In this document: positions 1 to 10,591 of the stretch, one piece after another
How the letters are laid out: every line of letters begins with the position of its first letter
Position numbering within the stretch: the first letter of the stretch is position 1
Source of the DNA: an uncultured Clostridium sp.
GTDB lineage: Bacteria; Bacillota; Clostridia; Lachnospirales; Lachnospiraceae
Reading direction: 5' to 3'
Length of the DNA: 50,894 nucleotides
Assembly (NCBI GenBank): GCA_947178475.1
Contig: CAMWYM010000008.1
Span: 1-50,894, forward strand
The notes under the pieces: generated by a model
The model's database searches: none
What the model was told of the DNA's origin: nothing
Seen by the model: only the letters and a program-made list of their open reading frames with translations
Made by a program: the position numbers and the translations under genes

Positions 1-3000
1 ATATATATGGGTTGAATGGCGGTATATATAAAGATATAGTTAATGTTAAAATAAATAATTGTATAAAAACCGGTAACTATAGCGGATATGTATATGGATT
101 GCAGAACGGTACATATGAAAAAGCTGCTGAGGTTGCAATTGCGGATATCAAGGGAAATACTACTATTTATGGTGAGTATTATGCAAAGGTGGCGGAGGAT
201 CTTACAGTGACTCTTTCCGCCAACAGGGGTGTTAATTCGTGTTATCTATTATATAGCGGCAGCTGTGGGGGTGATATCACAGCTAACGCATCGGATATGG
301 CGATTGCGTCATCTTTTTACGGTGCATATTCCAGTGTTGCATGCGGGGGCAATCTGGATATCACTCTTGATAACATAAAGTCAAGCTCATACTGGTACGG
401 TGTGACTAATTCTGTCAATTGTGGTAAAAAGATAACCCTTACGGCAAATGATTGTGCTTCAGTTAACAACACAAATATTGTTAACTATATTGAAGCTGCA
501 GAAGGTGTGCAGGTCGATTTAAATGATTGTCAATTTAATAATGTATATTCCCTGTATTTTACTCCGAAGGCAGACAGTTGTTTTAATATCAATGGCGGAG
601 TCTATAATATGAATGGGCAGCTGGTGAGTGCTACGGGAGTAAATCAGGCAAAGATTTTGGTGAATTTTAAAGGGGCTACGATTGGACAGGCATATACTAA
701 TACGCCGCTGATAAGCAACTATGTATCAGGGGATTGTGTTTTAGAGACATCTGTAGATAGTACCTGTGTTTTGCCAGACGGCTATGAGGTGGTTGCAAAT
801 ACGAATAATACATGTCCTGCAATGGCAAATGTAAAGGGTGACTATTATTTTTCAGGCACCTATCCGGTAACCGGGCAGATGTTACAGGGAGTAGACAAGG
901 TATTTTTTGACTATTACTCTGCAGATTTGCCTGGATTTACAGCGAAAAATATTTCTATCCGGAACAGTTCACTAGCTATTCCGGAAAACGAAAAGGTGGT
1001 GGCCGAGAATGGCTTTATTCTTTCAAGTGTTTCCTTAGTATTAGAAGGTACACTGGAAGGTGCTTGCAATAGCCAGACCTATGCAACCTTTTATATGAAT
1101 GGCGGCAGCATTACTAATAAAGAATTTGATGAGGCTGCCAACAAGTATTATCTGGTGACGTTGGAATATGATAAAAATGCAATGACGGTGAGTGATTCAT
1201 TGGCTTCCATAGCTTCACGTCCCGATTTACGATTTGCAGGAGAGGATTCTGTTCCGAGTATCAAATGTACCATGATGGAAGGCTTCCAGTTGGGAGCAGG
1301 CACATACCGGGCCGAGGGTGATGAGACTGCATCAAATATGAAATCAACTACCAGCGGTTCAACTACAACCTTCAGCTTTGATATGGTTGATAAGCCGGTT
1401 ACGGTAACGATAGAGAGTGCAGGCAATCAGATTCTGGTCGGAAAGACAGTAGCTGACCCGGTAGCAATCCTAAATAAGAAATATACGGCAGATGAGCCTT
1501 TATATGATTTTGACAGCTTATTGATTTATAATGATGGTTCGAAGGGAACCGTAAGCTATGCTTTAAAGGCAGGCGAGACTTTGCCATCAGGACTGTCTCT
1601 TGCTGAGGGCAGACTGATTGGTACGGCAACGGTGAAGAACGAAGCTGGTAAAAAGGTTTGCTTCGTAGTGACAGGTAAAAACGGAAGTACGGCAGAGGTA
1701 ATCCTGAACATTATTGTGTCGGATGACCCTGATGCGATACAGACCAGTCAGGATGGAAGAATTATTGTTGATGATACGGCAAAGACGATTAACTGTATGG
1801 GTTCATCAATAATTATCGATAGCTTATCGGAGGAGACTGCCATTTATCTGGATGATAACAGAGATGGTAAGAAGGATTATGAAGAGCCGGCAGTGAAGGG
1901 CAGCTATAATGACTATACGCTGTATGGCTTACATACATATGAGACAATGAAACCGATTCAGATTACAATGCAGGGCGGTACGCTGAAGAATCTGTATGCA
2001 GTCTATAATGGCAAGGTGACGGCAGCTGATTGTGACAGAGCGGTTTCCGTAATACTGAACGGGGGTACGGTGTCACAAAATATATATGGTGCGATGACCG
2101 GCACGGTGACAGAGGGTGTTTATGTGAAGAGGGCATCTGCAGCCTCAACATCCGGTATATACACTTATGATTCCGCATCCAAATGTGGATACGGCTTCTT
2201 AGACAATGCCAATGCGATAACGGTATCAGGTGATTATACAATTTTGGAAGATATGACGGTAGACAGCTTTACGATAGCACAGGGGAGCAGTGCCAGATAT
2301 AATTCTGTTACGGTTCCTAAGGGTGTCACTCTGACTGCACAAGCCATGAGAGTGAACAACTACAGTAATGTGTATAACAGGGGTACAGTAAATTGTACCG
2401 GTAATTATACAGTAAGTGGTGGATATATCTATCACTATGTGATAGATGATGGTAAGGTTTTGCCGGAGGATAATACATTTTCCTATCTGTACTACCCGAT
2501 TACGGTAAGCTATGACAGTGATAATCTGCCGAAGGGTGTGACAGCGCCTACAATCAGTGGGGCAAGAAAATATGAGGGTGTGCAGTATGGCAGTGTAAAT
2601 GCAGCCTCAAGCTTGAGCTGCCCTATAGTAAGTGGTTATGAGGTTTATTATACGGTGAATGGGGGAGAAGCAGTTTCGCTGGGAACCTATACCGGCACCG
2701 GAGCTTCTGGGATATCAAAATCCGTATATGGCGAGAGAAAGCAGACCGATATTCATGTCCTTTACGTCGCCAAAGAAATAGAGGCAGTTGTAAGATTTGG
2801 TGCGCCTACTGCTGAAATCGGAAAGGAGTATACAGAGGAGGAGCCGTTATATGACTATGCGACGGTAACATTGAACAATGATACAACCGGTAACTATGGA
2901 AATACACCGACATATGTGCTTCAGCACGGAAACAGCCTGCCGTCAGGTCTGTCCCTAAAGAATGGAAAGGTGGTAGGGACACCGACTGGAGAAAACGGTT

Positions 3001-6000
3001 CCAGTGTTCCGGTAACCGTGGTGATTACAGGTAAAAACGGCACTGCTGTAGAAGTTACACTCACCTATGAGGTTGCAGGTGACGTGGAAGAAGGTACAGA
3101 TATTAACGAGGTACTGTCGTATAATGGAAGTGTACTGGATTTAAATGGCACTTCTGTGGTTATGTATGCGGCATCGTCCAATTCGAACTATGTAAATATT
3201 TATCTTGATGAGAATCATGACGGTGTGGCAGATAATGCTCGTGCATTTACCTATAAGGGTTCAGAGAATCTGAATTTGACAAGTGCAACGGTATATGGAT
3301 ATCGGGATACAACAAAGGTCTTTGATGGGGATATTTCAATCTATGCATATGGAGGAAATATTGGTACGCTGTATGGGGCTTACGGTACAGGTGCTTCCCA
3401 AAATGCGGTTGTAAATGGTAAGGTTTCTCTGTATATGAGAGGGGCAGTGATTGGGCAGTGTCTGGCTGCAGGCTATTATGCTTCTGCGGATGAGCTGAAT
3501 CTGGATTGTACGGCAGGTACGTTTTATTATAAGGTATTTGGTGCCTATAATCCTGGCACGGTAAAAAATGTTCGCTTTGCTTTTACGAAAGATGCAATGT
3601 TTTATAACACCTCTAGTAATACTAGTTATTATATGGCTGTGACGGAGGGCGGCAAAGTTACCGGCAATGTATATGCCACGGTTGGTGGAACAACCAATTC
3701 CTTCTCAACATCAACCAGCAGTACCAATCGTGTAAAATTTTATGGTGTGTACAATACTGAGGTTGGCGGAGAGGTAGATTATATCGTTCAAGGCAACTGG
3801 TATACATATCAGTATAATAACCATTTCGCATATCAGGCAAAGATTACCGGGGACATGAATGTGGACTGGAGAAGCGGACGGGTAGCGGTAGCAAAAGGAA
3901 ATACACTGTATTCTACATTTGTAAATAACTGTACAATCAAGGATTTAAATATTAATGTGGCAGAGAATGCAGCATGGACAGGTTCAAGTGTGATGTATCC
4001 ATATTATGGAGGTACCATTCAGACAGTGTATATGAATGCGCCTAAATCTGGGACGAGTACGATAAGTTCTGCCTTGAAGCATCCATATTCCAACGTGATT
4101 ACATACCCACAGCAGGGTGGATATATGAATCTGCGGGGACAATTGTTTATCATGGGAGAGTATACGCTGGAGGAAGATTTTGCCGCATCTTCAGTAACTT
4201 TATATGCGAATACAAAGCTGAAGATTGCCAAGGGTGTAACCCTGACAGCAACAGGGCTCATCAATAGCGAAGGAGATATTGAGAACGCGGGTGTGCTGGA
4301 AGCAGGCGGCAATATGATTATGGCAGCAAATAAGACCCTTGTTAACACCGGTACGATGAATACAAAGGGACAATTCACATTAAATGCCGGCGCCACACTG
4401 GATAATCAGGGAAGTCTGATGAGTCAGGGACTTGTTTATAATAACGGAGAGACTACCAATAGTGGTGAATGGACTTCAAATGGAGCGGTGAGTCTTGCAT
4501 CCTCTAGTGCAAAAATCACCAATGAGAATGTATGGAATGCTGAGAATGGAGTATATTTGAATAATTCAGGTGCACAGCTGATTAATAAGGGTGAGTGGAC
4601 CACAAATAAGAGTGTACAGGTAACTCAGCAAGATGCTGAAATTGTGAATATCGGAAGCTGGAACATGAATTATGGTGTGTATGTTACATCTGGACGGTTG
4701 GAAAATAAGGGAACCTTTATTGGAAAGTATTGTGGTACCGGTTCATCAAATAGTGTATATTTATATTCCGGAACAGTTACAAATACCGGAAGCTGGTATG
4801 GAGATGCGTATATAAATATCAGAGGAATCTTTGATAATGCCGGGACATTGGAGGTGAACCCAAGACCGAGTGGTACATCATATAATATGTATATAAATCC
4901 ATCATCAGCCTTGATCAATCGTGAAAATGCAACTATTAAGCTTAATTCATATTTAAGTAGTGCAGGTAAGATTGTAAATTACGGTACCTTCAGGCAGACC
5001 TATGCAGGCAATGGATATAATTCTTTGGGTACAATTTACACAACAAAGAAGCTGGAGCTTGCAGAGGATATTTCTAAATATGGTGCGAGCTACAATTATT
5101 TCTACTATCCTGTAACAGTGGAGTATCCGGAGAAGGCAGTGTCGGGAGTATCCCTTTCAACAGTGTCTGGCAGTGGCGTTGAGGGTGACGAGAACCAATA
5201 TTTAAGAGCAGGTTATCCGTTTAATGTTACACTGGACGGATATAAAGAAGGCTATAATGAGGCAGATGTAAAGTCTGTTATCTATGGCACTGCCGAGGAG
5301 GAGGCAGTGGCTACCGGAACAGAGAATCAGTGGAAAGGAACAGCCCCGTATGAAAGCACTGTGGTTCAGGTGAATGTAGCAAAGAACGATGCTACACAGA
5401 TTGAGATTGCGCCGGCTGAGGTTACGGTTGATAAGCTTATAGTAAATCAGAGAAATAATTCTATATATGATTTGAAAAATCTGAAAATCACCGGAGACGA
5501 CGGAACGGAAGGTGCAGTGAATTATGCGGTGAGTGTTACAAAGCCGCTTCCAGAGGGACTCACCTTAAGCAACGGCGTGATTTCGGGTACACCGAAATAT
5601 GCAAGTGCAGAGCCATATACAGCAGAGATTATTGTGACAGGTAAAAATCTTACAAAAGCGACATTAAAGCTTACATTTGCAAAGATTGAGAAGGCTGTGC
5701 CGACCTTAAGTGTACCGACCGGCATATATGGATACACGAATTATACTTTGGCACAGGTAAGAGGCTACAGTCAGCCGTCTACAGGAACCTTTAGTTGGCC
5801 GGACAGCTCAGTGGATATTACGGAGAAGTGTCTGGCGGGTGAAAAGTTTGATTTGTATTTCACACCGAATGATACCGATAACTATGACTGGTCAAAAATC
5901 AGTGCTTCCACCGGTAAATGGAATGCAGAAGCAGGACGTGTAGAGTGTGAGGTAAGTATTCGCATGTATACGATAACACCAAGCTATACAATACCGACGA

Positions 6001-9000
6001 ATATCACAGCAGTCTACGGTCAGACCTTGGAGGAAGTAGAATTGCCGTCAGATGAGAACGGAAGCTTTGTTTGGACTTATCCGAGCACATCGGTGGGCAA
6101 TGTGGGAACCAGGAACTTCTATGCGAATTATGTGCCAAAGGATACCGGAAGATATACAACGATTACACGGATTTTAATCTCAGTGACGGTGCAGCCAAAG
6201 GAGCTGACAGCACCGATACCGAAGAATTTGGTAACCTTCAAGGGTAATACGATAGGACAGGTGGCACTGCCTAAGGTGGAAGCAGGAACCTATAAATGGA
6301 TTACTGCGGCATATGAAGAGGTAGAAGAAGGCAAATCCTACAAGGCGGTATTTATTCCGGATGATACGACAAATTATAAATGGACCATTGGTGACGGTGC
6401 AGCCTATAGCAATGCCTATGGCGGTTATGTCTTTGATGTAATCATTGAGGTGAAGTGGCATGAAGAAGGTAAGCATGAATATGAGACGAAGTATAATGAA
6501 GCCAGTCACTGGAAGGAGTGTATCTGCGGGGATATAATTGATAAGGAGGCACACACCTTAGACGACACGGAAAACAAGGGCGCAACCCATATTGCAGCAT
6601 GTACAGGTGAGGGTTGTGGGTACACGAAGGAGGAAGCTCACACATACACGAGAAATCAGGATGCAAATAACCATTGGTCGGAGTGCGAATGTGGTGATAT
6701 CATTGGCAAGACTGCACATGTATATACCAAGACGGTGTATAATGACACCAAGCATTGGAAAGAGTGTAGCTGTGGTATGAAGTGGAGTGAGACCACACAT
6801 ACCTTTAGCACGGCGAAATCGGATAGTACCTCCCACTGGAAGCAGTGTAGCTGTGGTGCGAAGACAGAAATTGCAAAGCATAGTTATACAGAATTATCCT
6901 ACGATGATGAGAATCATTGGTATGCATGTAGCTGTGGTGCAAAGAACAGTGTGGAAACACATGTATATGGTAGTTGGATTTGTGATAACACAGATAATGT
7001 ACATTATGCTGTCTGTGATTGTGGTTCCAAGAAGACAGCTGAGCACAGCTATGGAGAGTATACGTCTACGGGAGCCCAAGAGCATAAGAGGGTGTGTGAA
7101 GATTGTAGCAAAGAAATTGTTGCTAAGCATAGCTGGGATACAGGTGTGATTACGGTGACACCAACCCAGTTTAAGGAGGGTCTGAAGAAATACACCTGTA
7201 TAGCATGCGGCGAGACCAGAGAAGAGGTTTTGCCTAAGAATAAGCCACCGCATACTTTTGAAAAGAATCTGATGTCTTACGATGAGGATGTGCATTGGAT
7301 TGTCTGTGATGACGGCGATGAGTTTGAGATGGATGACACCAGAGAAGCGCATACATTTAGTGAGTGGAAGACAGATGATAAGGGTCATTATAGAGAATGT
7401 ATCTGCGGATATAAGATTCAGGAAGGAGAGCATATATGGCAATTAGTTGCCGGAGTAGAGTCTCATTGGTACGAGTGTAGCATTTGTGGAATGACAAAGT
7501 CTGAGGCTAAACACAGCTACAGTGTCAAGACGGATGAGGTAAATCACTGGAAGGGATGTGTCTGCGGCAAGCGTATCGACGTGGAACAGCATGCATATGT
7601 TTCATATAAATATAATGCATCAACTCACTGGGATGAATGCAGCTGTGGTAAGAGGGCGAATGTAACCTCCCATAGTTATGGCAAGTGGCGGCCGGATATA
7701 CAGTCAGGAAAGCATTTCCATATCTGTGTCTGTGGAAGCAGGGAGACGGTGGCTCACAGCGAAGAATATGTTTGGACATCCAGAAATGCAAATGAGCATA
7801 CCGGTGTCTGTGCGGATTGTGGAAGTGGTGCCGTAACAGAAACACATACATGGGATGCAGGTAGGGTAACTACGAGCCCAACCACTACTGCAGCAGGTGT
7901 GAAGACTTACACTTGTACCAAGTGCCGGGAAACAAAGACAGAATCCATAGCGAAGCTTCCAGAGGATCATAAACATGAGTTTGGTGAATGGACATCAAGT
8001 GATGCAGAGCATTGGCAGTTATGTACATGCGGTGATGAGCAGAAGAGAGCAAAGCATACATGGAATGCGGGAACTGTGACAAAGGAGCCGACAGAGGAAG
8101 AGGCAGGTATTAAGGTTTATAGATGTAAGGTTTGTGGTAAAGAGAGAAGCGAGGAACTTCCAAAGCTGACACATGAACACAGCTATAGTGAGAACTATAC
8201 ATATGATGAAACCTATCACTGGAGAGCGTGTGGGTGTGATGCAATCACAGGTAAGGCGGTTCACAGCTGGAATAAGGGTCAGGTAATCAAACCGGCTACT
8301 TTGGAGGCAACAGGTACCATGCAGTATACATGTACCGTCTGTGGAGCCGTTAAGCTGAGCATTTTGCCGAAGCTGGAGGAAACTCATATTCATACCTTTG
8401 GACCTTGGGTGATGACAGACGACTTAAGTCATACAAGAACCTGTAGCTGCGGTGCCAACGAGACGAAAACGCATAGCTTTGGCAGTTGGACAGCAGATGG
8501 TGTAAACCGTCATAAGAAGACATGTTCAGAATGTGACCATGTGATTTATGACAAGCACGCATGGGATGCAGGTAAAGTGACAACAGAGGCAACAGAGGAA
8601 AGTGCAGGCGAGATTACTTATACCTGTAAAATCTGTAAGACAACGAAGATAGAAACATTTACGATTGAGGATCACGTTCACAGCTACGGTGTATGTACAC
8701 CGGTGGATGATGAGACACATAAACAGAATTGTGAGGAGTGTGATGATGAATTTGTATCTGTCCATAGCTTTGATGAAGGCAGCATTACCAAAAAGCCGAC
8801 AGTGACAGCAGAGGGTGAAAAGACCTACACCTGTACGGAGTGTGGATACAAAAAGACAGAACCGGTTGAAAAACTTCCGGCAGACCATAAGCATACATAT
8901 GGTGAATGGGAGAAGCATGATAAGGATACACATAAGAAGGTATGTATTGACTGTGATGAAGTGATAACAGAGGCACATAGCTGGAATAGCGGTGTCATAA

Positions 9001-9911
9001 CGGTGGCTGCCAGCGAGACAGCAGAGGGTGTTAAGACCTATACATGCGATATTTGCGGTGAGACAAAAACTGAGGCGATTGCGAAACTGCCGCCGACGAC
9101 AGAGGAACCGACAACAGAAGCACCAACAACGGAAGAACCGGACGATCCAAAAGAGGGTGAGCCGGTAGGTACGGAGTTTACAGATGAAGGCAGCAATGCT
9201 AAGTTTACAGTAGTAAATCCGGCAGACATTGACCCTGAGGATACGGATAGCTCACCAGCTGTAGTATATACGGGTTCTACGAAGGCTTCTGCAAAGGAGA
9301 TTACGATTCCGGATACAATTACCGTAGGCGGTGTGGTTTACAGAGTGGTATCTATAGCAGACGGCGCATTTAAAAACAATAAGGTGCTCACGAAGGTTAC
9401 TATTGGAAATAATGTAAGGACGATTGGAAATAGTGCTTTTGAGAACTGTAAAGCATTAAATACAGTGACTTTCAAGACGATTTCTAAGGTTAAGACGATT
9501 GGAAAGAAAGCTTTTTATAAGTGTATAGCATTGAAGAAGATTACGATTCCAAAGTCAGTGGTAACTATTAAGGACAGTGCTTTTGACGGCTGTAAAAAGC
9601 TGGCTACTGTCACTTTCCAGTCAGGCTCTAAGCTAAAGAAGCTTGGCAAAAAGGTGTTTAACGGATGTGTAGTTTTAAAGAAAATTACGATTCCAAAGAT
9701 GGTGACGTCTATTGGTGCCAGTGCATTTAGTGGCTGTAAAAAGCTGGCTACCATTAAGATTCAGTCTACAAAGCTTAAAACTGTAGGCAAGAAGGCATTT
9801 AAGGGCATTAAGTCCAATGCCAAGATTAAGGTACCTTCAAAGCAGCTTAAGATATATAAGAAGCTGTTAAAGGGCAAGGGCCAGAGTAAAAAGGTTAAGA
9901 TTACAAAATAA
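1..9911 (+). CDS. Giant secreted repeat protein, C-terminal part (5' end outside window)
   Basis: The frame is open to the left edge, so the N-terminus and any signal peptide are missing; about 3,300 residues are visible. Counting from codon 12: residues 1-480 and 570-1800 hold beta-helix-like repeats rich in Gly, Asn and Tyr, with recurrent YGxYNG-type turns. Three putative Ig (He_PIG-like) domains lie near 480-570, 930-1020 and 1800-1890, each with an LPxGLxL motif and a TGKN strand. Three repeats ending in a PxDxxxY-type strand follow (about 1895-2145). Residues 2147-3027 hold more than twenty His/Cys modules of the form HWxxCxCG...H or CxxCG. A Thr/Glu/Pro linker leads to BspA-type leucine-rich repeats (about 3090-3299) with the IGxxAFxxCxxL pattern. 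The composition is that of a cell-surface or matrix protein. Ligand and anchoring are unknown. A terminator follows directly. Confidence 0.9.
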   Translation, partial: IYGLNGGIYKDIVNVKINNCIKTGNYSGYVYGLQNGTYEKAAEVAIADIKGNTTIYGEYYAKVAEDLTVTLSANRGVNSCYLLYSGSCGGDITANASDMAIASSFYGAYSSVACGGNLDITLDNIKSSSYWYGVTNSVNCGKKITLTANDCASVNNTNIVNYIEAAEGVQVDLNDCQFNNVYSLYFTPKADSCFNINGGVYNMNGQLVSATGVNQAKILVNFKGATIGQAYTNTPLISNYVSGDCVLETSVDSTCVLPDGYEVVANTNNTCPAMANVKGDYYFSGTYPVTGQMLQGVDKVFFDYYSADLPGFTAKNISIRNSSLAIPENEKVVAENGFILSSVSLVLEGTLEGACNSQTYATFYMNGGSITNKEFDEAANKYYLVTLEYDKNAMTVSDSLASIASRPDLRFAGEDSVPSIKCTMMEGFQLGAGTYRAEGDETASNMKSTTSGSTTTFSFDMVDKPVTVTIESAGNQILVGKTVADPVAILNKKYTADEPLYDFDSLLIYNDGSKGTVSYALKAGETLPSGLSLAEGRLIGTATVKNEAGKKVCFVVTGKNGSTAEVILNIIVSDDPDAIQTSQDGRIIVDDTAKTINCMGSSIIIDSLSEETAIYLDDNRDGKKDYEEPAVKGSYNDYTLYGLHTYETMKPIQITMQGGTLKNLYAVYNGKVTAADCDRAVSVILNGGTVSQNIYGAMTGTVTEGVYVKRASAASTSGIYTYDSASKCGYGFLDNANAITVSGDYTILEDMTVDSFTIAQGSSARYNSVTVPKGVTLTAQAMRVNNYSNVYNRGTVNCTGNYTVSGGYIYHYVIDDGKVLPEDNTFSYLYYPITVSYDSDNLPKGVTAPTISGARKYEGVQYGSVNAASSLSCPIVSGYEVYYTVNGGEAVSLGTYTGTGASGISKSVYGERKQTDIHVLYVAKEIEAVVRFGAPTAEIGKEYTEEEPLYDYATVTLNNDTTGNYGNTPTYVLQHGNSLPSGLSLKNGKVVGTPTGENGSSVPVTVVITGKNGTAVEVTLTYEVAGDVEEGTDINEVLSYNGSVLDLNGTSVVMYAASSNSNYVNIYLDENHDGVADNARAFTYKGSENLNLTSATVYGYRDTTKVFDGDISIYAYGGNIGTLYGAYGTGASQNAVVNGKVSLYMRGAVIGQCLAAGYYASADELNLDCTAGTFYYKVFGAYNPGTVKNVRFAFTKDAMFYNTSSNTSYYMAVTEGGKVTGNVYATVGGTTNSFSTSTSSTNRVKFYGVYNTEVGGEVDYIVQGNWYTYQYNNHFAYQAKITGDMNVDWRSGRVAVAKGNTLYSTFVNNCTIKDLNINVAENAAWTGSSVMYPYYGGTIQTVYMNAPKSGTSTISSALKHPYSNVITYPQQGGYMNLRGQLFIMGEYTLEEDFAASSVTLYANTKLKIAKGVTLTATGLINSEGDIENAGVLEAGGNMIMAANKTLVNTGTMNTKGQFTLNAGATLDNQGSLMSQGLVYNNGETTNSGEWTSNGAVSLASSSAKITNENVWNAENGVYLNNSGAQLINKGEWTTNKSVQVTQQDAEIVNIGSWNMNYGVYVTSGRLENKGTFIGKYCGTGSSNSVYLYSGTVTNTGSWYGDAYINIRGIFDNAGTLEVNPRPSGTSYNMYINPSSALINRENATIKLNSYLSSAGKIVNYGTFRQTYAGNGYNSLGTIYTTKKLELAEDISKYGASYNYFYYPVTVEYPEKAVSGVSLSTVSGSGVEGDENQYLRAGYPFNVTLDGYKEGYNEADVKSVIYGTAEEEAVATGTENQWKGTAPYESTVVQVNVAKNDATQIEIAPAEVTVDKLIVNQRNNSIYDLKNLKITGDDGTEGAVNYAVSVTKPLPEGLTLSNGVISGTPKYASAEPYTAEIIVTGKNLTKATLKLTFAKIEKAVPTLSVPTGIYGYTNYTLAQVRGYSQPSTGTFSWPDSSVDITEKCLAGEKFDLYFTPNDTDNYDWSKISASTGKWNAEAGRVECEVSIRMYTITPSYTIPTNITAVYGQTLEEVELPSDENGSFVWTYPSTSVGNVGTRNFYANYVPKDTGRYTTITRILISVTVQPKELTAPIPKNLVTFKGNTIGQVALPKVEAGTYKWITAAYEEVEEGKSYKAVFIPDDTTNYKWTIGDGAAYSNAYGGYVFDVIIEVKWHEEGKHEYETKYNEASHWKECICGDIIDKEAHTLDDTENKGATHIAACTGEGCGYTKEEAHTYTRNQDANNHWSECECGDIIGKTAHVYTKTVYNDTKHWKECSCGMKWSETTHTFSTAKSDSTSHWKQCSCGAKTEIAKHSYTELSYDDENHWYACSCGAKNSVETHVYGSWICDNTDNVHYAVCDCGSKKTAEHSYGEYTSTGAQEHKRVCEDCSKEIVAKHSWDTGVITVTPTQFKEGLKKYTCIACGETREEVLPKNKPPHTFEKNLMSYDEDVHWIVCDDGDEFEMDDTREAHTFSEWKTDDKGHYRECICGYKIQEGEHIWQLVAGVESHWYECSICGMTKSEAKHSYSVKTDEVNHWKGCVCGKRIDVEQHAYVSYKYNASTHWDECSCGKRANVTSHSYGKWRPDIQSGKHFHICVCGSRETVAHSEEYVWTSRNANEHTGVCADCGSGAVTETHTWDAGRVTTSPTTTAAGVKTYTCTKCRETKTESIAKLPEDHKHEFGEWTSSDAEHWQLCTCGDEQKRAKHTWNAGTVTKEPTEEEAGIKVYRCKVCGKERSEELPKLTHEHSYSENYTYDETYHWRACGCDAITGKAVHSWNKGQVIKPATLEATGTMQYTCTVCGAVKLSILPKLEETHIHTFGPWVMTDDLSHTRTCSCGANETKTHSFGSWTADGVNRHKKTCSECDHVIYDKHAWDAGKVTTEATEESAGEITYTCKICKTTKIETFTIEDHVHSYGVCTPVDDETHKQNCEECDDEFVSVHSFDEGSITKKPTVTAEGEKTYTCTECGYKKTEPVEKLPADHKHTYGEWEKHDKDTHKKVCIDCDEVITEAHSWNSGVITVAASETAEGVKTYTCDICGETKTEAIAKLPPTTEEPTTEAPTTEEPDDPKEGEPVGTEFTDEGSNAKFTVVNPADIDPEDTDSSPAVVYTGSTKASAKEITIPDTITVGGVVYRVVSIADGAFKNNKVLTKVTIGNNVRTIGNSAFENCKALNTVTFKTISKVKTIGKKAFYKCIALKKITIPKSVVTIKDSAFDGCKKLATVTFQSGSKLKKLGKKVFNGCVVLKKITIPKMVTSIGASAFSGCKKLATIKIQSTKLKTVGKKAFKGIKSNAKIKVPSKQLKIYKKLLKGKGQSKKVKITK

Positions 9912-9917
9912 TTTTTT

Positions 9918-9950
9918 CTGCCAGCAGGTAAATCCTGCTGGCAGTTTTTA
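9918..9950 (+). terminator. Rho-independent terminator
   Basis: A perfect 11-bp stem (CTGCCAGCAGG / CCTGCTGGCAG) with a 5-nt loop and five T, starting 7 nt after the giant gene's stop. Confidence 0.93.
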
Positions 9951-10008
9951 TGTTGTTAGTGAACTTTTCTCTTTTTTGTGAAACAATATAAGTGAAGGCT
10001 TGTGTTAG

Positions 10009-10037
10009 TGTAACAATTATTACAAAATCGTTATACT
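10009..10037 (+). promoter_or_regulatory. Possible promoter of the sigma-factor operon
   Basis: TATACT (10032-10037) lies 17 bp after a poor -35 (TGTAAC, 10009-10014). The weak -35 could mean an alternative sigma factor, possibly the ECF factor encoded next. This is inference from spacing only. Confidence 0.3.
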
Positions 10038-10072
10038 GAAGTTCTATTATGACGTCAAATATGGAGAAAAAC

Positions 10073-10591
10073 ATGCATTTAAACATTTTTGAAGAACTCA
10101 TAGAAAAACATGGAAAGGATATTTATTCCTTTTGCGTTTATCTTACAAGAAATAAAAATGATGCAGAGGATTTGTATCAGCAGACTTTTTTAACTGCTAT
10201 GGAAAAGGATGAGATGGATAAGGTAAGAAATCTCAAGTCGTATTTCATTGCTATAGCGGTCAATCTTTGGAATAATCAAAAGCGAAAATTTCTGTGGAGA
10301 AAGAAAAAGGCAGATATTGTTTATTTTCAGGATGATTATCTGGATCAGCTTGCGGATCATGCACAGACTGTGGAAGAGCAGGTATTACGGCAGGAAGAGA
10401 TTGAAACAGTAAGAAGGTGTGTAGTGGAGCTTCCAGATAAAATGCGAATTGTAATTATATTATATTACAAGGAAAATATGACAGTAGATGAAATTGCCGC
10501 CGTGTTAAAAATACCTTCTGGTACAGTGAAAAGCAGAATGCATCAGGCTAAAAATAAAATAAAAGAGAGGTTGATGAATGATGGAAGATAG
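10073..10591 (+). CDS. ECF-type RNA polymerase sigma factor
   Basis: A sigma-70 family protein of about 172 residues. Region 2 is at the N-terminus (the DAEDLYQQTFLTA segment and the following helix). Region 4 is at the C-terminus, with a helix-turn-helix around DEIAAVLKIPSGTVKSRM. Region 3 is absent, as in ECF factors. An upstream ATG at 10049 is in frame, but the one at 10073 has a GGAG six bases before it, so it is preferred. The 3' end overlaps the next gene by 14 bp, which implies translational coupling with a likely anti-sigma factor. Which genes it controls cannot be read from the sequence; autoregulation is usual in the family. Confidence 0.9.
   Translation: MHLNIFEELIEKHGKDIYSFCVYLTRNKNDAEDLYQQTFLTAMEKDEMDKVRNLKSYFIAIAVNLWNNQKRKFLWRKKKADIVYFQDDYLDQLADHAQTVEEQVLRQEEIETVRRCVVELPDKMRIVIILYYKENMTVDEIAAVLKIPSGTVKSRMHQAKNKIKERLMNDGR

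Noticed and set aside
6787-7149. Basic open frames within the His/Cys region of the giant gene
   Set aside because: Out-of-frame readings of a repetitive gene; composition is unnatural and no start signals are seen.
6592-9000. Tandem repeats that might be a CRISPR array or minisatellite
   Set aside because: They are coding repeats (His/Cys modules) with irregular unit length and intact frame.
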